The notes under the pieces are model-generated. The model was not told the origin of the DNA. It did not search any database and saw nothing but the letters and a program-made list of their open reading frames with translations. From positions 62,001 to 126,000 of the forward strand of contig DATLJS010000020.1 in NCBI GenBank assembly GCA_035538795.1: a stretch of 64,000 nucleotides of DNA. The letters are read 5' to 3'. Source of the stretch: JAJZGK01 sp035538795 (lineage in GTDB: Bacteria > Pseudomonadota > Alphaproteobacteria > Rhodospirillales > Magnetospirillaceae). Below are positions 58,695 to 64,000 of this stretch, in pieces; position 1 is the first letter of the stretch; every line of letters begins with the position of its first letter. The position numbers and the translations under genes are program-made.

Positions 58695-58768
58695 GAACGT
58701 TCCTCTTCTTCACCAGACGCAGATCAAGAGGAGTATCCAAATCTTCTGCTGAACGGGCGGTGAACGGG

Positions 58769-59407
58769 TCAACCTAAATTTTCCCCGGTGAAGCAGCGGA
58801 TGGCCTGCACGCGGTTGCTGACTCCCAGCTTGCGGAAAATGCTGCACAGATGGCTTTTGACGGTGACTTCGGACAGGGTCAGCTTGCTGGCGATCACCTT
58901 GTTGGGCAAGCCGTCCTTCAACAGCATCAAGATGTCCCTTTCGCGCCGGGTCAGCCGGTCCTTGCGGGCGCTCATGCTTGGATTGACATTGTCGTCCGAT
59001 GCGCCCGGCTCGGTGTTGAGCAGCATCACCGGCAGGAAACGTTCCCCCGACAGCATCAGTCTGATCGCCGACACCATGGCGGCGCCCGACAGCTTTTTCG
59101 GGATATAGCCCGAAGCGCCGGCATTGATCGAATTGATCATCAGATCCCGATCGACCAGACCGGATAGAACCACCACCGGCTTATCCGGCAGACGCTCTTT
59201 TACGGCGGCGACGGACGCCGCTCCGGCCATGCCCGGCATCTTCATGTCCAGCAGGGTCAGATCAGGAACCACCCCGGCGTCAAGATGGGCAAGAACGTCG
59301 CTCAACGACCCGGCGTCGAGAATTTCGACGGACTCGGCCAAGCTGTTCAGAAACGGGCGCATGCCCTCGCGGAACATGACGTGATCGTCGGCCAATAGCA
59401 CTCGCAT
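58769..59407 (-). CDS. NarL/FixJ-family response regulator
   Basis: 212 residues. Receiver with VLLADDHVMFREGM, acceptor LTLLDMKMPGMAG and Lys in GYIPKKLSG, then a LuxR HTH (LTRRERDILMLLKDGLPNKVIASKLTLSEVTVKSHLCSIFRKLGVSNRVQAI). Its ATG shares a base with the stop of the kinase gene (TAATG), so the two form a pair. Target genes unknown; the divergent GntR locus is a candidate. Confidence 0.94.
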   Translation of the reverse strand: MRVLLADDHVMFREGMRPFLNSLAESVEILDAGSLSDVLAHLDAGVVPDLTLLDMKMPGMAGAASVAAVKERLPDKPVVVLSGLVDRDLMINSINAGASGYIPKKLSGAAMVSAIRLMLSGERFLPVMLLNTEPGASDDNVNPSMSARKDRLTRRERDILMLLKDGLPNKVIASKLTLSEVTVKSHLCSIFRKLGVSNRVQAIRCFTGENLG

Positions 59408-60543
59408 TATTTGGTCTCCTCTTCATGCGGGGGAGTTTTCTCTTCATCGCTCTCGCCCAAAGGCAGGACGATGTCGAACCGGGTGCCCGCCCCAATTTTC
59501 GGCACTTCGATGAAACCGCCCAATTCAGCCGCGATCCCGAAGGCCACCAGCAAGCCCAACCCCTTGCCTGTGGGCTGGCTGGAAAGTTCCGGGTTGGACA
59601 GCTTGCGCGCCAACGCCGGTTTCAGACCGGGACCGTCATCCTCGACCGAAATGGTCAAAGTCTCCTGACCCCGATCGACGACATAGTCCACTCTAACAAG
59701 ACCAGCCGCCGGGTTGTCCGGATGACTGGCATTGACCGCAGCGATTGCTTCGCAAGCGTTCAGTATCAACTGAAAAACAACTTCAGACAATCTCTGTGTA
59801 TGGCAAAATATATAAACAGAATGTAAAGGATGAGAATGCTCAATTCTCACTTTTGACGCGCAGGGGCGCGCCTTGACCCGCTCGACAGCATCCTTGATGG
59901 CCGAGCCGACATCGCACATGTCGGCGGCGCCCTCCGGCGGATTGCCATAACCCCAGGTTAAATCAAAAAGCTCTTGGACTCTCTTTAATTGTTGCATCAC
60001 GACATTCAGACTGCGGATTTGCCGGGCTTTCTCGGCGTCATCCAGCGCGGTTCCCTCGTCAAGGCGGTCCAAAGCGTTCTCGGCGGTCAGGCGAATGATG
60101 TTCAAAGGCTGGCTGAGATCGTGCTGCAAGGTGGTCGCCAGACCGCCCAGATGCGCCAGACGGTCGCTGTGAATCATCTGCGCCTCAAGAGACTTGGCCT
60201 CGCTGACGTCTTCGACGATGGCCAGGGCGTTGGCCTCGCCGGCCGTGACCGAAATCCGCACCCAGCGGGCCGATGCCCCTTCCAGAGCGACCGGCAGCAC
60301 CTCGCCGGCCAGAACAGACGGAGCAATCCCCGGAGGCAGATCGACCAAACGCTGCAGAATAGGCTGGCCGCTCATCTCGGCAAGCTGACGTCCACACAAT
60401 TCCTCGAAGGCTGAATTGGCCGCGATCAAGCCATGGTCCGGCAGGTCCAGAAGCGCCACGCCGAAACTGGCTTGAGAGAACATGGATGCCCAATCCGCCC
60501 CCCATCCTTTTGCCAAGCCGCTCACCTTGCCCGCCCCGCCCAT
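59407..60543 (-). CDS. PAS histidine kinase partner of the LuxR-type regulator
   Basis: 378 residues, no membrane segment. A PAS domain (about 20-130; FGVALLDLPDHGLIAANSAFEELCG), then phosphoacceptor helix LGGLATTLQHDLSQPLNIIRLTAENAL (His near residue 149) and HATPase (VVFQLILNACEAIAAV, DDGPGL, GKGLGLLVAFGIAAELGG). Senses something in the cytoplasm through the PAS. The ATG at 60543 follows GGGGGG; a TTG at 60612 in frame is less likely. Confidence 0.9.
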   Translation of the reverse strand: MGGAGKVSGLAKGWGADWASMFSQASFGVALLDLPDHGLIAANSAFEELCGRQLAEMSGQPILQRLVDLPPGIAPSVLAGEVLPVALEGASARWVRISVTAGEANALAIVEDVSEAKSLEAQMIHSDRLAHLGGLATTLQHDLSQPLNIIRLTAENALDRLDEGTALDDAEKARQIRSLNVVMQQLKRVQELFDLTWGYGNPPEGAADMCDVGSAIKDAVERVKARPCASKVRIEHSHPLHSVYIFCHTQRLSEVVFQLILNACEAIAAVNASHPDNPAAGLVRVDYVVDRGQETLTISVEDDGPGLKPALARKLSNPELSSQPTGKGLGLLVAFGIAAELGGFIEVPKIGAGTRFDIVLPLGESDEEKTPPHEEETK

Positions 60544-60642
60544 GGTGTGAAATCCCCCCGATACCGCATCGCCGCCTTGACACAATAACGGGAAGAACGA
60601 GCGTAACTCCAACGCACCTCGGAGCCGCCCCCTCCCTAATTG

Positions 60643-60658
60643 GGATCAGGTCTGATCC
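60643..60658. promoter_or_regulatory. Palindrome GGATCAG-GT-CTGATCC
   Basis: Perfect 7-base arms around GT in the 245-base region between the divergent kinase and GntR genes, about 100 bases from either start. A likely operator for the GntR or the LuxR-type regulator. It does not match the TGGT-N3-ACCA FadR-family consensus closely. Confidence 0.45.
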
Positions 60659-60788
60659 TTTAGTATCAGAGTCTTCAATCGTCGCAGGACGAAAGTCATG
60701 CCGGCCGTCGGACAAATGTGGATTCCCAAAGCCTGGGAGCGTAAATTAATAGATAGGGTTGGGTGCGCAGAAGAATGGAAAACAAACC

Positions 60789-61556
60789 GTGGTCCACACG
60801 GCCAATGATGGAATTCGTCCGGCGAAATTGCCCGAAGCTATTGCCTGCCATCTAGAATCGCTGATTCTTGAAGGCTCGCTTCGCTCGGGAGATCGTTTGC
60901 CGCCTGAACGGGAACTGGCGCAACAACTGGATGTTTCGCGCCCCAGTCTGCGGCAGGCCATCTCGCTGCTGGAAAGCCGCGCCTTGGTGGTCATCCGCAA
61001 AGGCGGAACCTTCATCGCCCCCATTCTCGACGACACCTTCGCCGCCTATCTGCTGAAGCTGATGCGCGACGACCCAGAAAGCACCAACGATTATCTGGAG
61101 TTTCGCTCCGGCATCGACGGCATGGCCGCCTTTCTGGCGGCAAGCCGCAGCTCCGATATCGACCGGCAGATGATCGCCGAAGCTTTCCAGGCGATGGAGC
61201 GGGCTCATCTGCGGGCCGTTCCCGATGAAGAGGCAGAAGCCGACACCCGCTTTCATCAGTCGCTGTACGACGCCGGCCACAACGTGGTGATGCTGCAAAT
61301 CATGTGCGGGCTGAGCGGCGTGCTGCGCCACGACGTTCACAGCAACCGCACCAAGCTTTATACCCGAAAAGGGCTGCGCGAGATTTTGCTGGAGCAGCAT
61401 CGCGCCATCCACGACGCCATCATGACCCAGGACGGACCGGCGGCCCGCGACGCTGCGCAGTCCCATGTCAGCTTCACCCGCGCCGCCCTGACCGAGATCG
61501 ACCGCACCGACGCCCGCCTGGAAATGGCCCTGCGCCGGTTCGCCGAAGCGGAGTGA
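60789..61556 (+). CDS. FadR-family GntR transcriptional regulator
   Basis: 255 residues. N-terminal winged helix: LPEAIACHLESLILEGSLRSGDRLPPERELAQQLDVSRPSLRQAISLLESRALVVIRKGGTFIA, then the all-helical FCD effector domain with metal ligands (ADTRFHQSLYDAGHNVVM, EQHRAIHDAIM, QSHVSF). Family members (PdhR, LldR, GlcC) answer to organic acids. Start is uncertain: GTG at 60789 or TTG at 60759. Followed after five bases by the FCD-only paralogue. Confidence 0.92.
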   Translation: MVHTANDGIRPAKLPEAIACHLESLILEGSLRSGDRLPPERELAQQLDVSRPSLRQAISLLESRALVVIRKGGTFIAPILDDTFAAYLLKLMRDDPESTNDYLEFRSGIDGMAAFLAASRSSDIDRQMIAEAFQAMERAHLRAVPDEEAEADTRFHQSLYDAGHNVVMLQIMCGLSGVLRHDVHSNRTKLYTRKGLREILLEQHRAIHDAIMTQDGPAARDAAQSHVSFTRAALTEIDRTDARLEMALRRFAEAE

Positions 61557-61561
61557 CCGTC

Positions 61562-62185
61562 ATGCCGGAAACCGCCGACAAGCCCCCTTACCCCGAAACC
61601 CTGGCGGCTCTGTTCCAGGCCCACCCGGAAAGCGCTTTCGATTATCTGGAATTCCGCTTGACCATCGCCCGCATGGCCGCCCGGCTGGCGGCCGAACGCG
61701 CCACCGAGGAGGACCGGGCCGCCATGACCCGCGCCTTCCAGGCCTTGTGCAAAGCTCATGAAACCCACGCGGGCGACGCCGAGAACCAAACCGACGCCGA
61801 GTTCCACCTGTCCATCTACAAGGCCTGCCACAATGCCGTGATGGCCTTCATCATGGGCACCTTGATCAGCATGCAGCGGCGCAACGTTTTTTACGACCGC
61901 AAGCGGCTTTACCATCAAGAGGGCGCCCGGCAAGAGGGCGCCCGGGAAATTTTGATGCAGCAGCACCGGGCGCTCTACGACGCCATCATGGCCCGCGACG
62001 GCGCCGCCGCGTCCGAGGCGGCGGAAACCCACATCCGCTACGCCAACGCCACCTTGCGGGAAAGCGTGGAAACCCAGCGCCGCCTTCAGGTTTCCATCAG
62101 ACGCCGCCGCCGCGCCGACAACCCCGACGGCGGACCGTTCGGCGACCCGCCGGCATCGGGACGGCGGCCGCGCAAAAAGCCGTAA
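61562..62185 (+). CDS. FCD-domain protein without HTH
   Basis: 207 residues, homologous to the FCD part of the GntR gene just upstream but with no DNA-binding domain before it. Parallels: SAFDYLEFRLTIARMAARLAAERATEEDRAAM, TDAEFHLSIYKACHNAVM (Asp and His ligands), QQHRALYDAIMARDGAAASEAAETHIRYA. The C-terminal tail is basic (RRRRR, KKP). Starts five bases after the GntR stop with the same orientation. Possible effector-binding or dimer partner of the regulator. A 15-base tandem duplication adds five residues. Confidence 0.82.
   Translation: MPETADKPPYPETLAALFQAHPESAFDYLEFRLTIARMAARLAAERATEEDRAAMTRAFQALCKAHETHAGDAENQTDAEFHLSIYKACHNAVMAFIMGTLISMQRRNVFYDRKRLYHQEGARQEGAREILMQQHRALYDAIMARDGAAASEAAETHIRYANATLRESVETQRRLQVSIRRRRRADNPDGGPFGDPPASGRRPRKKP
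61916..61945 (+). repeat. 15-base perfect tandem duplication inside the FCD-only gene
   Basis: CAAGAGGGCGCCCGG occurs twice in direct succession and stays in frame, encoding a doubled QEGAR. It looks like a recent slippage event in the loop before the EQH/QQH ligand helix. Confidence 0.85.
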
Positions 62186-62186
62186 G

Positions 62187-63017
62187 CTACAGCTCGACCA
62201 CCATGTTGTCGCGGGCGACGAGCGTGCCGTCCCAGCTCTGCCGCGCCTCGGCCTCGATCCGAGCCATGAAGGCGTCGTCATGATCCGGATCATGGTGAAA
62301 GATCGCCAGTTTTCCGACCCCGGCGGCGCGGCACAGCCGCACCCCTTCCTGCCAGGTGGAGTGGCCCCAACCGACCTTGGCGGGAAACTCGTCGTCGGTA
62401 TAGGTGCTGTCGTAAATCACCAGATCGGCCCCGGCGATCAGGCCGAGGATGTTCTCGTCCGGCCGGCCGGGACGATGCTCGGTGTCGGTGACGTAACAAA
62501 CCGAGCGGCCGCCGATCATGATGCGGTAGCCGGTGGCGCCGTTGGGATGGTTCAGCACGGCGGTGCGGATGCCCACCCCCGGCAAAAGATGGTTCAAATC
62601 TTCTCCGGCATGAAAATCCTCGTAGACCATTTCCGCCTTCAGCGCTTCAAGCGGCACCGGAAACATCGGATAGGCCATCTGGCTCGCCAGCACCGACTGC
62701 ACGCCACCCCGCTCGGCCAAATGCCCCGCCAAGACGCGGAAACGCCAGCCCGTCTGATAGGCGGGCACAAAGAAAGGAAAGCCGTTGATATGATCCCAGT
62801 GGGTATGGGTCAGCAATAAAACAGCCGAACGCACCTGAGGACGGGTGAGATAATCCTGCCCCAAGGCCCGCAAGCCGGTGCCGGCGTCCAAAATGATATT
62901 GACGTCGTCTCCGCTGGAAATTTCGATACAGCTGGTATTGCCGCCATAGACAACGTGATTCGGAGAAGGACAGGCGATGCTGCCGCGCACGCCCCAGAAC
63001 TTTACCCGCATGGCCAC
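62187..63017 (-). CDS. MBL-fold metallo-hydrolase
   Basis: 276 residues of the metallo-beta-lactamase fold. RVKFWGVRGSIACPSPNHVVYGGNTSCIEI at the start and the metal motif LLLTHTHWDHINGFPFF, then VCYVTDTEHRPGR and DLVIYDSTYTDDEFPAKVGWGHSTW and AIFHHDPDHDDAFM. The start and spacing fit the group often called PDE/RNase Z-like, with possible cyclic-nucleotide phosphodiesterase activity. Substrate open. Converges on the FCD-only gene with one base between. Confidence 0.88.
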   Translation of the reverse strand: MAMRVKFWGVRGSIACPSPNHVVYGGNTSCIEISSGDDVNIILDAGTGLRALGQDYLTRPQVRSAVLLLTHTHWDHINGFPFFVPAYQTGWRFRVLAGHLAERGGVQSVLASQMAYPMFPVPLEALKAEMVYEDFHAGEDLNHLLPGVGIRTAVLNHPNGATGYRIMIGGRSVCYVTDTEHRPGRPDENILGLIAGADLVIYDSTYTDDEFPAKVGWGHSTWQEGVRLCRAAGVGKLAIFHHDPDHDDAFMARIEAEARQSWDGTLVARDNMVVEL

Positions 63018-63091
63018 CGCCTTCCCCAGACGTCCTTTCGCTTAGAAAAGTATTTTATACGTTTTGCCAAAATTTAAAACGCACATGATCC

Positions 63092-63817
63092 CTAGGGCAA
63101 AATCATCAATGGGCATCCAGGTTCCATCCCCGGAAGACGATCAGCCCGCCCCTGATTGACGGCAATCTCGACCAGGCCGCAGGAATTCTCGTACCAGAAG
63201 ACTTCTCCGGGCGGCCGATCCGAAAAGGTGCGCGCCCGTTCCAGAATGCGGTCCCCCGCCACGATACGGGCGTTCCGCGACAGACCGGAGGCGCGCAGCC
63301 CGGTCATGGCGTTGCCGTAATGGTCGACATAGATCACCGCCGGCAAATCCTCGGGCCAGCCGGGTTGAAAGGGATAATCCAGCAAGGCCCAGTCTCCGAT
63401 TTCCCCAAGCGCCAATCGCGCCGCCGCCGGAGCGAACAGATCGCGGCCGTGAAAACTGGCCGAAAGCCGCCCGCCCGGATCCGGCTGGAGACGGCGGCAT
63501 TCATCGATGCCGTAACGGCGGACGAAAGGATCGAACAGCCCGTTGCCCGGCCCCACCAGCCAGCGTCCCCCGCTTCTGACCGCCAACGGCGGACGTTCGC
63601 CGCCGACGCCGGGGTCGACCACCGCCAGCACCACGCCGCCGGCGGGGCACTCCGGCAGCAGGGCGGCCAGAAGATACGCGGATTCCTTGGGTTTGAACGC
63701 CGGCGCATCGGCCATCAGGTCGATGACGGGAATATGCGGCGCACGGCTGGCCAACACCGCCTTCATTTGTCCCTGATAAGGACCGTCGAGCCCAAAATCG
63801 CTGAACAGGAAAATCAT
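63092..63817 (-). CDS. SAM hydroxide adenosyltransferase (DUF62)
   Basis: 241 residues. Hydrolyses S-adenosylmethionine to adenosine and methionine; the family also gave the fluorinase. Motifs: IFLFSDFGLDGPYQGQMKAVL at the start, VLAVVDPGVGGERPPLAV, LVGPGNGLFDPF, SFHGRDLFAPAAARLALG and VIYVDHYGNAMTG. The start MIFLFSDFG at 63817 fits the family; the in-frame extension to 63982 has no family likeness. Confidence 0.9.
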   Translation of the reverse strand: MIFLFSDFGLDGPYQGQMKAVLASRAPHIPVIDLMADAPAFKPKESAYLLAALLPECPAGGVVLAVVDPGVGGERPPLAVRSGGRWLVGPGNGLFDPFVRRYGIDECRRLQPDPGGRLSASFHGRDLFAPAAARLALGEIGDWALLDYPFQPGWPEDLPAVIYVDHYGNAMTGLRASGLSRNARIVAGDRILERARTFSDRPPGEVFWYENSCGLVEIAVNQGRADRLPGMEPGCPLMILP

Positions 63818-64000
63818 AACCGGGTCATCCCTGCCGTTAGGCCCACCAAGCTTGTGGGCATAAGCGGATGTGTCTAATATCACATACATAGCACCATCTT
63901 CGCAGCACGCGGCTTTCGTCGGCGGTGGTTTTAGGGCGACAAGTTCATTGGCCTGGGGGGCCGGATTGACGATTTCACGCATTCACGGACTGGCCAAACC
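63818..64000. other. Right end, no gene called
   Basis: 183 bases upstream of the SAM hydrolase gene. The minus frame stays open but shows no family pattern. A gene may begin beyond the window. Confidence 0.4.

Noticed and set aside
1..64000. CRISPR array, tRNA or rRNA genes, transposases, prophage
   Set aside because: I looked in the gaps and saw no regularly spaced repeats, no cloverleaf and no mobile-element proteins.

Overview
This is a high-GC (roughly 64% by eye), gene-dense stretch of ordinary bacterial chromosome. I see no rRNA or tRNA genes, no insertion sequences and no prophage. The gene set points to an alphaproteobacterium of the Rhodospirillales, probably Magnetospirillum-like. 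The evidence is the block folK / rpoZ-rsh-pdxJ-acpS-lepB-rnc-era, lipA next to a COQ10/RatA-type gene, trpG-trpD-trpC-moaC-lexA with an alphaproteobacterial GAAC-N7-GAAC SOS box, an M23 peptidase-bactofilin pair, TrmFO-type tRNA methylation, and many chemoreceptor, PilZ and two-component genes. The genus is inference from this mix, not proof.

Layout: 1-4.5 kb holds the 3' end of trmFO, a coupled SMR exporter/cupin pair, a sulfotransferase-like gene, and a divergent pair of isoprenoid-type genes (an NDUFAF6-like synthase homologue and hpnE). 4.6-6.6 kb has a soluble chemoreceptor and a small NTF2/SnoaL-fold gene preceded by what looks like a complete leader-peptide attenuator. 6.6-10.1 kb is the de novo NAD operon nadA-nadC-nadB. 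10.3-12.6 kb has a secreted glycosidase-like protein, a PilZ protein, small ORFs and a gene-poor patch. 12.6-16.5 kb is a copper operon, copA - divergent polysaccharide deacetylase - copZ. 16.6-22.8 kb has an MHS-type transporter, then trpG-trpD-trpC-moaC-glycosyltransferase, then lexA.

22.9-38.4 kb is rich in signalling and envelope genes: a GAF/double-receiver protein, a CoA-transferase, an HPt protein, the M23 peptidase-bactofilin pair, a membrane chemoreceptor ending in PilZ, a TerC/YjbE membrane protein, a giant TPR-glycosyltransferase-FkbM-TPR-glycosyltransferase protein, and a hybrid histidine kinase. 38.4-45.3 kb is the conserved housekeeping block from era back to rpoZ and folK. 45.4-51.1 kb has an overlapping NYN nuclease/uracil-DNA glycosylase pair, a bacteriohemerythrin, a CDGSH protein coupled to a ferredoxin-cyclase fusion, a small molybdopterin oxidoreductase, smpB, dapA and a CheY-like regulator.

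51.3-57 kb has slt, then a HAD-pgpA-pncC operon, a lipoprotein, and lipA/COQ10. 56.9-64 kb has an acetyltransferase broken by an in-frame stop, a NifX-like protein, a PCMT-like methyltransferase, a LuxR-type two-component pair facing a FadR-type GntR regulator with an adjacent HTH-less FCD paralogue, an MBL-fold hydrolase, and a SAM hydroxide adenosyltransferase.

Nothing here is clearly a new multi-gene system. The points most worth a second look are the isoleucine-codon leader/attenuator ahead of the NTF2-like gene, the CDGSH/[2Fe-2S]-cyclase couple, the GntR plus HTH-less FCD pair, the double TPR-GT-FkbM protein and the NYN-UDG overlap.
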